From Galbitalea sp. SE-J8 (GTDB lineage: Bacteria; Actinomycetota; Actinomycetes; Actinomycetales; Microbacteriaceae), in contig NZ_JAUASV010000028.1 in assembly GCF_030345695.1 (NCBI RefSeq), positions 1 through 36,189 on the forward strand: a stretch of 36,189 nucleotides of DNA, read 5' to 3'. Positions 23,106 through 31,821 of the stretch are shown here, in pieces. Under the pieces are notes generated by a model. It searched no databases, had not been told where the DNA came from, and was given only the letters and a program-made list of their open reading frames with translations. The translations under genes were made by a program, and so were the position numbers. Each line of letters begins with the position of its first letter. Within the stretch, counting starts at the first letter, position 1.

Positions 23106-23629
23106 CGTGCGACCACCGCGTGGCGGTCGAGGCGCTTCGCCATCTCGAGCTCGAGCGCGCTCGGGTCGAGCGGATAGGGGGTCGTGGCGCCGGTCTCGAC
23201 GAATCCGCGTCGCGCGTACGCCGCACGAGCGCGGGCGTTGTCCTCGTGCACGAACAGCGTGAGCACGGGGCTCAGCCGCACCGCCCAGTCCTCGACGGCC
23301 GCGAAGAGCGCATCCGTCACGCCGTGCGCGCTGCCGCGGCGCTCCGGCGCGACCCAGACGCCGACGAGCGTCGCCACCCGCTCGCGGCCGGAGACCGCGC
23401 GCAGCACGCCCATCGTGCCGACCCAGGCGCCGTCGTCGATCGCCGCGAAGCGCACTCCCCCGGCCAGCGGCACGCGTTCGCGCCAGGCGCGCTGACCGCG
23501 TTGCCGCGCCCGCTCGAGCGTGTCGGTGAACGCGATCGGCACCTCGGCGAGCATCCGCAGCCGCGCGTCGCGGTACGCGGCCCAGTCCTCCGCACCGATG
23601 GCGCGGATCACGAGGGACGACGCGGTCAC
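23102..23629 (-). CDS. GNAT family N-acetyltransferase
   Basis: 175 residues. Strand and helix order fit GNAT, with the acetyl-CoA loop at VGVWVAPERRGSAHGVTDALFAAVEDWA and the late strand LFVHEDNARARAAYARRGFVETG. The loop reads RRGSAHG rather than the fuller Q/RxxGxG/A form. The acceptor is unknown; sequence alone suggests a small-molecule or protein N-acetyltransferase. GTG at 23629 follows TACGAT (23636-23641) by 6 bases, so a leaderless mRNA is likely and the gene is separate from the large operon ending just upstream. Confidence 0.88.
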   Translation of the reverse strand: MTASSLVIRAIGAEDWAAYRDARLRMLAEVPIAFTDTLERARQRGQRAWRERVPLAGGVRFAAIDDGAWVGTMGVLRAVSGRERVATLVGVWVAPERRGSAHGVTDALFAAVEDWAVRLSPVLTLFVHEDNARARAAYARRGFVETGATTPYPLDPSALELEMAKRLDRHAVVAR

Positions 23630-23684
23630 GGCGCCATCGTAGCGAGCGGATGCGGTGCGCGATCGCGCGATCCGCCCGCGACGC

Positions 23685-25160
23685 TCACAACCGCGCGAAG
23701 GCCCGCATGGTGGCCCCGGTCACGTCGGCGAGCTCGCGCCAGAGCGCGTACGCCTCGTCGTACCGGCCCGCGGACGCATCCGGCTCGATCGTCTCGCCCG
23801 GCGTCACGAAGGCGTCGACCGATGACCAGCCGGGCAGCGCGCCCGTGCCGATCGCCGCCGCGACGGCGGCACCGAGGGACGCTCCCGGATGCTGCTGCAC
23901 CGTGCGCAGCGGCACTCCGAGCACACTCGCGTGGATCTGCTTCCACAGCGCCGACGTCGCACCGCCGTTCGTGATCGTCGCGCTGGACAGCCGCAGCCCG
24001 GCGGCGCGCAGCTCGTCGCGGTTGTGCCGAAACCCGAACGCGATGCCCTCGAGCGCGGCGCGGTAGAGGTCGTACCGGTCGTGGCCCAGGTGGAGTCCCG
24101 CGAACACGCCGCGCAGGCCGGGGTCGTTCACCGGGCTCTTCTCGCCCAGGAAATACGGCAGGCAGAGCAGCGGAGCCGCGTCGCGCGCCGCCGCCTCGCC
24201 GTCCAGCGCGCGCAGGTCGCCCTCGCGCAGCAGGGACTGCACCCAGCGCACCAGGCTCCCGCTCGTGGCCATGCACCCGTTCGGGACCCAGAGACCGGGC
24301 ATCGGGTGCACGTCGAGGTAGAAGCGCCGGTCGACGACCGGGCGTGCTGAGACCGCGAGGATGTCGCCGGCGCCGCCGAGCTTCACGAGCCAGTCGCCCT
24401 CGCGGGCCAGGCCCGCGCCGTACGCCGAGAGCACGTGGTCCGCGCCGCCCGCGACGAGCGGGATGCCGGCCGGGAGTCCCACCGCGGACGCGACCTCGGG
24501 CGAGAGCTCGCCGACGCGCTCGCCGGGGCTCGCCACCGGCACGAGCCGGTCCTCGAGCCCGGCCACCGTGACGGCGGGGACGAACGGCCGCCCGTCCAGC
24601 TCGAAGAGCCCGGACTCGATGGCCCAGTTGCGCTCGACGTGCAGTGGCGCGCCGAGCGCGGAGAGCACCCAGTCGTAGGAGCCGACGAGCGCGGCCGTGC
24701 TCGTCCAGAGCTCGGGCTCGTTGCGCCGCAGCCAGAGCGCGGTCGGCGCGACCGACTGCTGCGTCACCGGGGAGCCGGTGCTCTCCAGCACACCGCTCCC
24801 GGCGAGGAGGTCGGCGAGCTCGCGCACCTCCGCGCTCGCCCGGGCGTCGTTCTGCAGGATCGCGGGGCGCAGGGCTCGGCCGCGCGCGTCGACGGCCACG
24901 ACGGCGGGCACCATCCCGGTCGTGGCGATCCCCGCCACGACCCGGCCGGCCGAGCGGGCGTGCCCGGCGAGCTCTCCGACGACGGCGAGCACGCTGTCCC
25001 GCCACTCGGCGGGCGACGCCTCGGCCCAGCCGGGGTGCGGCGAGGAGAGCGTTGAGCTGCGGGACGCCTGCGCCACGATGCCTCCGGCCACGTCGAGCGC
25101 GACGCCCTTGACGCCCGTCGTGCCGACGTCGATGCCGAGGGTCAGCGGGGCGGTCGGCAT
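23685..25160 (-). CDS. FGGY-family carbohydrate kinase (xylulokinase-like)
   Basis: 491 residues. The phosphate-binding start TLGIDVGTTGVKGVALD, the catalytic Asp241 in AGGADHVLSAYGAG, and the later ITNGGATSALWKQIHASVLG fit the FGGY sugar kinases; overall it is nearest to xylulokinases, but the sugar cannot be told. It would phosphorylate a sugar or polyol in the cytoplasm with ATP. It is the last gene of the eight-gene operon, 34 bases after the BtpA gene, so it probably acts on the sugar part of the imported compound. Phosphorylated sugars are the usual inducers of DeoR repressors such as the one encoded here. Confidence 0.92.
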   Translation of the reverse strand: MPTAPLTLGIDVGTTGVKGVALDVAGGIVAQASRSSTLSSPHPGWAEASPAEWRDSVLAVVGELAGHARSAGRVVAGIATTGMVPAVVAVDARGRALRPAILQNDARASAEVRELADLLAGSGVLESTGSPVTQQSVAPTALWLRRNEPELWTSTAALVGSYDWVLSALGAPLHVERNWAIESGLFELDGRPFVPAVTVAGLEDRLVPVASPGERVGELSPEVASAVGLPAGIPLVAGGADHVLSAYGAGLAREGDWLVKLGGAGDILAVSARPVVDRRFYLDVHPMPGLWVPNGCMATSGSLVRWVQSLLREGDLRALDGEAAARDAAPLLCLPYFLGEKSPVNDPGLRGVFAGLHLGHDRYDLYRAALEGIAFGFRHNRDELRAAGLRLSSATITNGGATSALWKQIHASVLGVPLRTVQQHPGASLGAAVAAAIGTGALPGWSSVDAFVTPGETIEPDASAGRYDEAYALWRELADVTGATMRAFARL

Positions 25161-25194
25161 GCCAGCACCCTAGGCGTCTCCGCCCGGCGCGCGC

Positions 25195-25995
25195 TCACGC
25201 GCGGGCGGCGTCGACGAACCGGTGCGCCCGGTCGGGCTCGACGGCGTTCCAGGTGTGACCGTCGACCTTGAGCGAGGATCCGACGATGCACCCGTCGACG
25301 AGGTCGAGCATCGAGCCGATCGTCTCGGCCCTCGCCCCCGTGTTGAGGATGACGGGCACCTGCTCGGGCACGGCCTCGCGCACCTCGCGGAGCACGTCGA
25401 GCGACGGGCCGGCGCCGGCCATCGGGCCGGAGACGAGGATCGCGTCGGCCAGGCTCGAGACGACGGTCGACCGTGCTATCTGCGAGAACGAGCGTCCGCC
25501 GATCGGCGACGCGAACTCGGGAGCGACGTTCATGAGCACCGCGACGTCGTCCGCGTCGAGGCGCCGCCGCTCGCGCAGGAGCGCCGCGACATCCGTGTTC
25601 CACAGGCCCATGTCGGACTCCCACACGCCGCTGACCACCTCGCGCAGGAAGCTCGCGCCGGTCGCGACGGCGACGGCGAGCGCGATCCGCGCGTCCCAGA
25701 GGAAGTCGACGCCGAACGGGATCGCCGCCGGGCGGCACTCGGTCACGACGCGGGCCATGACGGCGGCGGACTCCGGGCCGCCGTGCAGTTCGTAGGGCCG
25801 GTCGTTCTCGTTGCAGAACATCACCGCGTCGAAGCCCGCGTCGACCAGGATCTCGACATCGCGGTGCACCCGGTCGATGATCGCCGACACGCCGCCGCCC
25901 GCGTCGTACAGCGGCGTCCCCGGCAGCGCGGGCAGGTGCGCCATGGCGATGATCGGCTTGGTCCCCGCGGGGAAGATCGACTGGAAGCGGTTCAT
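25195..25995 (-). CDS. BtpA/SgcQ family TIM-barrel protein
   Basis: 266 residues. The opening FPAGTKPIIAMAHLPALPGTPLYD, then DAGFDAVMFCNENDRPYELH, GVDFLWDARIALAVAVATGASFLRE and VPVILNTGARAETI fit COG0434 (BtpA in cyanobacteria, SgcQ in E. coli). The fold is a TIM barrel. BtpA was named for photosystem I biogenesis, but most members lie in sugar operons and are thought to be enzymes of unknown reaction, possibly a lyase or aldolase. Its ATG overlaps the DeoR stop. In this operon it is the only candidate, besides the amidohydrolase, for breaking the imported molecule. Confidence 0.9.
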   Translation of the reverse strand: MNRFQSIFPAGTKPIIAMAHLPALPGTPLYDAGGGVSAIIDRVHRDVEILVDAGFDAVMFCNENDRPYELHGGPESAAVMARVVTECRPAAIPFGVDFLWDARIALAVAVATGASFLREVVSGVWESDMGLWNTDVAALLRERRRLDADDVAVLMNVAPEFASPIGGRSFSQIARSTVVSSLADAILVSGPMAGAGPSLDVLREVREAVPEQVPVILNTGARAETIGSMLDLVDGCIVGSSLKVDGHTWNAVEPDRAHRFVDAARA

Positions 25996-26798
25996 GCACT
26001 CTCTCCTGCTGACTCGGATGCGGCCGCCGGCGGTTGCACGACGACGACCTGGGCGCCGCGCTCTCGCGCGGCGACGACGGCGGGGTGGTCCGGATGCCCG
26101 TCGGTCACGAGCGCGCTCACGACGTCGAGGGGGGCCACCGTGACGAGGTGGACGCGACCGAGCTTCGCGGCGTCGACGCCGACGATCAGGCGCGACGAGG
26201 CGGCGAGCGCGGCGCGTTTCACGCTCGCCTCCTGCGGGTGGTACTCGGTCAGTCCGCGCTCGGCGTCGACCCCGGCCACGCCGACGACGAACACGTCGCA
26301 GTTGTAGCGGGCGAAGGTCTGCTCGGTGTCGGTGCCGATGAGGCTCAGCTCCCCGGGTCGCACCACCCCGCCGGCGAGGATGACGCGCGTGTCCGGCTCG
26401 TCGGCGAGCGTCGTCGCGACCGTGATGCTCGGGGTGAGCACCGTGAGCCCGAGCCCCCGGCCGCGGATCGCCCGGGCGACCGAGGCGACCGTGCTGCCGC
26501 TGTCGAGCACGACCGTCTCCCCGGGCTTCAGGAGCTCGACGATCCGCTCGGCGATGTGCGCCTTGCTGTCGACGGCCTGCCCGGCGCGCAGTCCGTAGCT
26601 CGGCTCGAACGCCGTGCCGGTCAGCGAGATCGCGCCGCCCGACACGCGGCGCAGCACGCCCTGCTCCTGCAGCGCCTCGATGTCGCGCCGGATCGTCATC
26701 TCGCTCACGCCGAACGCGGTCGCGAGCTGCCCGAACGACACCTCCCCGGTGCGGATGACCCGCTCCTCGATGAGCGTTCGCCGCTCTGCCACATCCAT
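25992..26798 (-). CDS. DeoR family transcriptional repressor
   Basis: 268 residues. The N-terminal winged helix reads ERRTLIEERVIRTGEVSFGQLATAFGVSEMTIRRDIEALQEQGVLRRVSGGA, the DeoR signature; the C-terminal sensor domain has VVLDSGSTVASVARAI and the late GVDAAKLGR, which in this family senses a phosphorylated sugar or nucleoside breakdown product. ATG at 26798 shares one base with the amidohydrolase TGA (TGATG). It sits inside the operon it probably controls, most likely through the paired 16-bp repeats at 32973 and 33006. Confidence 0.94.
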   Translation of the reverse strand: MDVAERRTLIEERVIRTGEVSFGQLATAFGVSEMTIRRDIEALQEQGVLRRVSGGAISLTGTAFEPSYGLRAGQAVDSKAHIAERIVELLKPGETVVLDSGSTVASVARAIRGRGLGLTVLTPSITVATTLADEPDTRVILAGGVVRPGELSLIGTDTEQTFARYNCDVFVVGVAGVDAERGLTEYHPQEASVKRAALAASSRLIVGVDAAKLGRVHLVTVAPLDVVSALVTDGHPDHPAVVAARERGAQVVVVQPPAAASESAGESA

Positions 26799-28132
26799 CA
26801 GGAGGCCTCCTCGCCCGCCGTGCGCATCCGCTCGACCAGAGTGTCGTAGTCGGCCTGCTGCCGGGCGGCGGCCGCCGCCAGGTCGAGGCCGATGACGGTG
26901 CCGCGCGACATGATCCACCGTCCCGCGACCATCGAGTCGCTCACCGACGCACCCGACGTGTTGTACACGAGCGCCGACTCGAGCGACTGGGCGCCGATCG
27001 GGCCGCGCGGGATGTCGCGCACCGGGATCGCGATGAGGTCCGCCACCGCGCCGGGCGCGAGCGTGCCGTCGAGCGGTCCGGAGTCGATGGCCGCGTGCCC
27101 GCCGACCGTCGCGATCCGGAGGATCTCGCGCGCGGTCACCCGGTCCGGCGTCCCCGACGTGAACGCCGCGAGCTTGCCGAGGGTGCGCATCTCCTCGAAC
27201 AGGTCGGAGCCGGTGTTGTTGCACGGGTTGTCCGTGCCGAGCGCGACGACGACCCCGGCATCCAGCGCCTCGCGCACGGGCGCCGCCGGAGCACCGCTCA
27301 TCATCGCGACCGACGGGACGACGGTCATCGCCGCTCGCGTGCCGGCGAGCAGCGGCAGCTGGTCGACGGGCACCGTGTTGCAGTGCGCGAGGATCGTCGG
27401 AACGTCGAGCATGCCCAGCGCGCGCAGCACCTCGAGCGCGGGGGCGCCGTAGTGCTCCGCGCAGTAGTCGTCCTCCTCGCTCGACGTCGAGAAGTGCACG
27501 TGCAGCCCCGCCCCGAGGCGCCGGGCGAGGGCCAGCTCGGCGGCCATCGCCTCGGGCTGGTTGTCCACGAAGTAGGCGTGCGGACCCACCCAGCCGCGCA
27601 CGAGGTCGTTGTCGGCCATGCTCTCGGCGAACGCCGTGGCGGCGGCGAGCTCGCGGGCCCGCGCGGCATCGTCGCCGAGTTCGACGATCCCCCAGGCGAT
27701 CCGGGCCCGAAGCCCCGAGGCGATGACGGTCGGAGCGATCCGGTCCGCGTAGAAGTACTGGTCGGCGAACGCCGTCGTGCCGTGGCGGATCATGTCGCCG
27801 CACGACACGGCGACGGATGCCGGCACGAGCTCCGGGGTCAGGTGCGCCTCCCTGCTGCGCAGCACGGCGAGGAAGCCCGCCATGGTGAGCAGCGAATGGC
27901 CCTCGGCGACGCCACGCATGAGGGACATCGGGGTGTGCGCGTGCGCGTTGACCAGGCCGGGCAGCACCACGGCGGCACCGAGGTCGGTCACGTCGGCCCC
28001 GGCCGGACGCGCACCGGTCAGCCGTCCGATCGAGACGATCACCCCGGCATCCACCTCGATCACGCCGGGCGCGTAGACGGTGCCGGGACCGTCGTTGGCG
28101 ACGACATGGTCGGCGACGATCCAGTGCGTCAT
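26798..28132 (-). CDS. Amidohydrolase, MtaD/SAH-deaminase-like, with altered active site
   Basis: 444 residues. The amidohydrolase metal ligands are present: His64 and His66 in NAHAHTPMS, His213 in HVHFSTSSEE, His250 in LAHCNTVP and Asp301 in GTDNPCNN. The family substrate His is at 185 (VGPHAYF). This is the layout of 5'-methylthioadenosine/S-adenosylhomocysteine deaminases and guanine or cytosine deaminases. The Glu normally three residues after the third His, which shuttles the proton in deamination, is Thr216 here; Glu219 or Glu220 might replace it or the reaction may be different. It lies between the transporter ATPase (ATGA overlap) and DeoR, so its substrate is probably the imported nucleoside-like compound. 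Confidence 0.88.
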   Translation of the reverse strand: MTHWIVADHVVANDGPGTVYAPGVIEVDAGVIVSIGRLTGARPAGADVTDLGAAVVLPGLVNAHAHTPMSLMRGVAEGHSLLTMAGFLAVLRSREAHLTPELVPASVAVSCGDMIRHGTTAFADQYFYADRIAPTVIASGLRARIAWGIVELGDDAARARELAAATAFAESMADNDLVRGWVGPHAYFVDNQPEAMAAELALARRLGAGLHVHFSTSSEEDDYCAEHYGAPALEVLRALGMLDVPTILAHCNTVPVDQLPLLAGTRAAMTVVPSVAMMSGAPAAPVREALDAGVVVALGTDNPCNNTGSDLFEEMRTLGKLAAFTSGTPDRVTAREILRIATVGGHAAIDSGPLDGTLAPGAVADLIAIPVRDIPRGPIGAQSLESALVYNTSGASVSDSMVAGRWIMSRGTVIGLDLAAAAARQQADYDTLVERMRTAGEEAS

Positions 28133-29670
28133 CTTCCGTCCTCTCCGGCCGCGAGGATGCGGCCGAGTCGTTCACGATCGACCGCGTCGCGGTCGTAGGG
28201 CCCGAGCATCGCGCCGCCGTACATGACGACGACGCGATCGCTGAGCGCCAGGATCTCGTCGAGCTCGGCGGAGACGAGCAGCACGCCGCATCCGTCCGCC
28301 CGTGCGCTCGACAGCGCGCGGTGCACGAACTCGATCGACCCGACGTCGAGGCCGCGCGTGGGCTGGTTGGCGAGCACGACCCGTGGCGACCCGGAGAGCT
28401 CGCGTCCGATGACGACCTTCTGCAGGTTTCCGCCCGAGAGCGATCCGACGGTGCGCGTCGGGTACCCGCCGCGCACCTCGTAGTCGGCGATGAGCGCCTC
28501 CGCGAAGCGCCGACGCGCACGGCCCCGGATGACGCCCCCGCGGCTGAACCGTCGCGACCGGTACGAGGTCGAGACGGCGTTCTCCTCGAGGGTGGCCTGC
28601 AGATTGAGGCCCTCGCGCATGCGATCCGCGGCGATGTGGGCGACGCCCGCCCGGCGGACCGCCGCCGGCGAGGCCGCGGTGAGATCGACTCCCGCCAGGC
28701 GCACGCTGCCGGCGTCGAACGGTCGCAGTCCGGCGATGCCCTCGACGAGCTCGTCCTGCCCGTTGCCGCTGACGCCCGCGACCCCGAGGATCTCCCCCGA
28801 GCGCACCGTGAACGACACGTCGCGCAGGCCCGTGCCGCCCTCGGCGCTCGTCGGCGCCGCGACGCCGGCCACCTCGAGCAGGTCGGCGCCCGCCGGCCTC
28901 TCGCTGCGGTCGGCGACGAGGAGCACGTCGCGGCCGACCATGAGGGTGGCGAGCTCGGCATCCGTCGCCGCTCCCCGCGGGAGGTCGGCGACCACCCGGC
29001 CGCGGCGCATCACGACGATGCGGTCGGCGACCGCCTGCACCTCGGGCAGCTTGTGCGAGATGAACACGATCGAGCGCCCGGTCGCCGCGAGGGAACGAAC
29101 CATGGCGATGAGCTCGTCCGCCTCGGCGGGCGCGAGCACCGCGGTCGGCTCGTCGAGGATGAGCAGGCGGGCGTCGGCGGCGAGCGCCTTCAGGATCTCC
29201 ACGCGCTGCTGCGCGCCGACCGGGAGGTCGGCGACAAGCCGCGCCGGGTCGATCGCGAGCCCGGTCTGGGCGGCGAGCCGGGCGACCTGCCGCTGGGCCG
29301 CCGCATCGTCGTAGAACCATCCGCGTCGCGGCTCCCGGCCGAGCAGCACGTTCTGGGCGACCGTGAAGCCCGGCACGAGCTCGAAGTGCTGGTGCACCAT
29401 GCCCAGGCCATGACGGATGGCGTCCTGCTGGTCGCGGATCTCGACGCGCTCGCCGTCGACCAGGATCTCGCCGGCGTCCGGCGCGTGCACGCCGAACAGC
29501 AGGTTCATGAGCGTGGTCTTGCCCGTGCCGTTCTCGCCGATCAGCGCGACGACCTCGCCGGGCGCGACATCGAGCGAGACGTCGGCGACCGCGAGCACGC
29601 CGGATGCGGCGAAGTACTTCCGCAGTCCGCGCAGCTCGAGTCGTGGCGTCCCGCTCGATGTCGTCGTCAT
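28129..29670 (-). CDS. ABC transporter double ATPase, nucleoside/simple-sugar uptake
   Basis: 513 residues, two ABC domains. Domain 1 is complete: Walker A GENGTGKTT near residue 42, Walker B LLILDEPTAVLAP, and QQRVEILKAL in the signature region. Domain 2 has a degenerate Walker A (GVSGNGQDE) but the conserved LSGGNLQKVVIGREL and ANQPTRGLD, the normal pattern of RbsA/YufO-type ATPases for nucleosides and sugars. ATG at 29670 follows GGGGAGAG. It sits 25 bases after the BMP lipoprotein gene and overlaps the amidohydrolase by ATGA, so import and processing are co-expressed. Confidence 0.94.
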   Translation of the reverse strand: MTTTSSGTPRLELRGLRKYFAASGVLAVADVSLDVAPGEVVALIGENGTGKTTLMNLLFGVHAPDAGEILVDGERVEIRDQQDAIRHGLGMVHQHFELVPGFTVAQNVLLGREPRRGWFYDDAAAQRQVARLAAQTGLAIDPARLVADLPVGAQQRVEILKALAADARLLILDEPTAVLAPAEADELIAMVRSLAATGRSIVFISHKLPEVQAVADRIVVMRRGRVVADLPRGAATDAELATLMVGRDVLLVADRSERPAGADLLEVAGVAAPTSAEGGTGLRDVSFTVRSGEILGVAGVSGNGQDELVEGIAGLRPFDAGSVRLAGVDLTAASPAAVRRAGVAHIAADRMREGLNLQATLEENAVSTSYRSRRFSRGGVIRGRARRRFAEALIADYEVRGGYPTRTVGSLSGGNLQKVVIGRELSGSPRVVLANQPTRGLDVGSIEFVHRALSSARADGCGVLLVSAELDEILALSDRVVVMYGGAMLGPYDRDAVDRERLGRILAAGEDGR

Positions 29671-29695
29671 CTCGATGCTCTCCCCGGGCTCGCGG

Positions 29696-30784
29696 TCAGC
29701 CCTTGAGCCCGAGGGCGGCGCACGCGTCGCTCGTCGGGTCGTTGAGGGCGTCGCAGACCACGATGCTGCCGTCGAGGATCTGCTGCTTGAGGTCGTCGAC
29801 CTTGGCCGAGAGCGCCGGGATCTGCTCCGCGAGGGCCGCGGGTCCGTGGTCGGCGAAGACGGTCGACCCGTCGCCCCAGGACAGGCCCGACACGCCGTCG
29901 GCGAGGCCCGCGGCCACGAATCCGGACTCGAACTCTCCCGCCTGCGCGGCCTTGATCAGGTTGTAGGTGGTCTGGTCGACGCGCTTCATCACCGACACGA
30001 TGACGGTGCCCGGGGCGTCGCCGTCCTGGTTCGAGTCGACGCCGATCGCGAATTCGCCCTCCTGCTTGGCGGCCGTGAAGACGCCCTGGCCGCTCAAGCC
30101 GGCCACCGCGAAGACGATGTCGTCGCCGCCCTGGTAGAGCGCGAGCGCGGCCTCCTGTCCGACGGACGGGTCGGAGAACTCGCCGTTCAGGTAGCTCGGC
30201 GTGACCTCGCAGTCGGGGCACGCGGCGAGCACGCCCTGCTTGTACCCGTAGAAGAACTGGTTGAGTCCGGGGTTGTCGATGCCGAGCACGGCGCCGACCT
30301 TCTTCGTCGTGGTGAGGCTTCCCGCCACGTAGCCGCCGAGGAAGCTCGACTCGTGCACGTTGATCGAGAACGCCTGCACGTTCTTGGGCAGCTCGTCGAC
30401 GTAGATGTCGCTCGGCACCCCGAACAGCTGGTCGGGGTTCTCCTTCGCGACGGCGAGCAGGGAGTCGGGGTCGAGTCCCGGCGCGATGATGATGCCCGGG
30501 TGGGTGGCGACCGTCGAGCGGATGACGCCCTCCTGCTGCGACACCGACTCCGCCTCGACGACGCGTCCGGTGACGCCGAGCTGCTTCTCGGCGAGCTTCG
30601 TGCCCGCGATCGCGGAGTCGATGAATCCGCCGTCCCCCGCTGCTCCGGGGGTGATGAGCGCGTAGCTGAACGCGCCGGCATCCGTGCTGCCGGGGGTGGC
30701 CGGCCCGCCCGACGAACAGCCGGCGAGCAGGGTCAGGGCCGCGGCCGCCGCGACGGCGGCGAGCGCGAGTGGTGTGCGGGACAT
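29696..30784 (-). CDS. BMP-family substrate-binding lipoprotein
   Basis: 362 residues from ATG at 30784, chosen because GAGGAG lies 7 bases upstream and the protein then starts MSRTPLALAAVAAAAALTLLAGCSSGG, a lipoprotein signal with lipobox LAGC. The mature part has FSYALITPGAAGDGGFIDSAIAGTKLAEKQLG, IIIAPGLDPDSLL, and GKVGAVLGIDNPG-type motifs (here TTKKVGAVLGIDNPGLNQF) of the BMP/PnrA/Med group, which bind purine nucleosides and related ligands. It is exposed at the outer face of the membrane and hands its ligand to the two permeases. Ligand identity is not fixed by sequence; nucleoside-like is the family norm. Confidence 0.92.
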   Translation of the reverse strand: MSRTPLALAAVAAAAALTLLAGCSSGGPATPGSTDAGAFSYALITPGAAGDGGFIDSAIAGTKLAEKQLGVTGRVVEAESVSQQEGVIRSTVATHPGIIIAPGLDPDSLLAVAKENPDQLFGVPSDIYVDELPKNVQAFSINVHESSFLGGYVAGSLTTTKKVGAVLGIDNPGLNQFFYGYKQGVLAACPDCEVTPSYLNGEFSDPSVGQEAALALYQGGDDIVFAVAGLSGQGVFTAAKQEGEFAIGVDSNQDGDAPGTVIVSVMKRVDQTTYNLIKAAQAGEFESGFVAAGLADGVSGLSWGDGSTVFADHGPAALAEQIPALSAKVDDLKQQILDGSIVVCDALNDPTSDACAALGLKG

Positions 30785-30804
30785 GGGTGTCTCCTCGATC
30801 TGGG

Positions 30805-31821
30805 TCATCGGTCGGAATGGTCAGGCGGTGCGGGTGGAGCGTCGTGCACCGTGCCGACCGGGGTCGGCACGGGGGTCGAGGGGCGGCGGCCGGGCCACCG
30901 CAGCGGGATCCGGCTGGAACGCCGCCACAGCCGCGAGACGTCTCGGCGCGACTTCGCGCGGAGCCCGACCACGACGAGGGCGATGAAGGCCGCGCCCTGG
31001 GGGATGAACTGGGTGAGGTTCGGCGGCACGTCGAACTGCTGCAGCCGGATCGACGCGGCGCTCGCGAATCCGAACACCGCGGCCGCGGGCGCGACGAAGG
31101 CGGGTCGGTTGAGCGCGAGCAGCGCCGCGGTGATGCCGATCCAGCCGCGGTCGCCGCTCATGTTGCGCGTGAACAGGCCGAGGTCGCCGACCGAGAGGAA
31201 TGCGCCGCCCACGCCGGCGATCGCGCCCGCCGCGACGAGCGCGACGAGTTGCGTGCGCCCGACGTCGAGTCCCGCGGATGCCGCCGCGACCGGGGCTTCG
31301 CCGACCGCGAGGAGGTGCCGCCCGCTCCGGGTGCGGAAGTAGAGCGCGACGAGCACGACGAGCGCGCCGCCGAGATAGACGATCCAGTTCAGCCGGGCGA
31401 GGACCTGGTCGACGACGGGCAGGTCGGAGAGCACGGGGACCACCACCGGCGGGATGCGGTCGATCCCCGGCGAGTAGGTCCCCACCCCGCCGAGGTAGGA
31501 GCGCATGAGATACACCGTCAGCTGCAGCACGAGGATGTTGAGTCCGATCGCGAGCACGACCAGGTCGACGCCGAGCCGGTGGGCGGCGGCCAGGAGCAGG
31601 CCGATCAGGGCGCCCGCCGCGGCCGCCGAGGCGACGCCCAGGAGGTTGTTCCCGGTGGCCCCGGCGACGAGGATGCCCACAAACGCGCCGGCGAGCACCT
31701 TCGACTCGATGGCGAGGTTGAGCACGCCCGCGCGCGCGCTGATCATCGAGGCGAGGGCGGCGAACAGGATCGGCGTCGTGAGCCGGATGCCGCTGTTGAC
31801 GAAGTCGGCGATCTCGTTCAC
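30805..31821 (-). CDS. ABC transporter permease B, nucleoside/simple-sugar type
   Basis: 338 residues, about 8-10 membrane helices. The opening VNEIADFVNSGIRLTTPILFAALASMISARAGVLNLAIESKVLAGAF and the later GAIAGVGGAFLSVGDLGLFTRNMSGDRGWIGITAALLAL fit BPD_transp_2 permeases of the RbsC/YufQ type. GTG at 31821 overlaps the TGA of permease A, so the two subunits are coupled. The basic C-terminal tail (SRRDVSRLWRRSSR) continues into a Pro-rich end and is cytoplasmic. It works with permease A as a heteropair around one ATPase. Confidence 0.93.
   Translation of the reverse strand: MNEIADFVNSGIRLTTPILFAALASMISARAGVLNLAIESKVLAGAFVGILVAGATGNNLLGVASAAAAGALIGLLLAAAHRLGVDLVVLAIGLNILVLQLTVYLMRSYLGGVGTYSPGIDRIPPVVVPVLSDLPVVDQVLARLNWIVYLGGALVVLVALYFRTRSGRHLLAVGEAPVAAASAGLDVGRTQLVALVAAGAIAGVGGAFLSVGDLGLFTRNMSGDRGWIGITAALLALNRPAFVAPAAAVFGFASAASIRLQQFDVPPNLTQFIPQGAAFIALVVVGLRAKSRRDVSRLWRRSSRIPLRWPGRRPSTPVPTPVGTVHDAPPAPPDHSDR

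Noticed and set aside
28129-29670. Degenerate Walker A (GVSGNGQDE) in the second half of the sugar/nucleoside ATPase
   Set aside because: This is the usual state in RbsA/YufO-type double ATPases and not a sign of decay.
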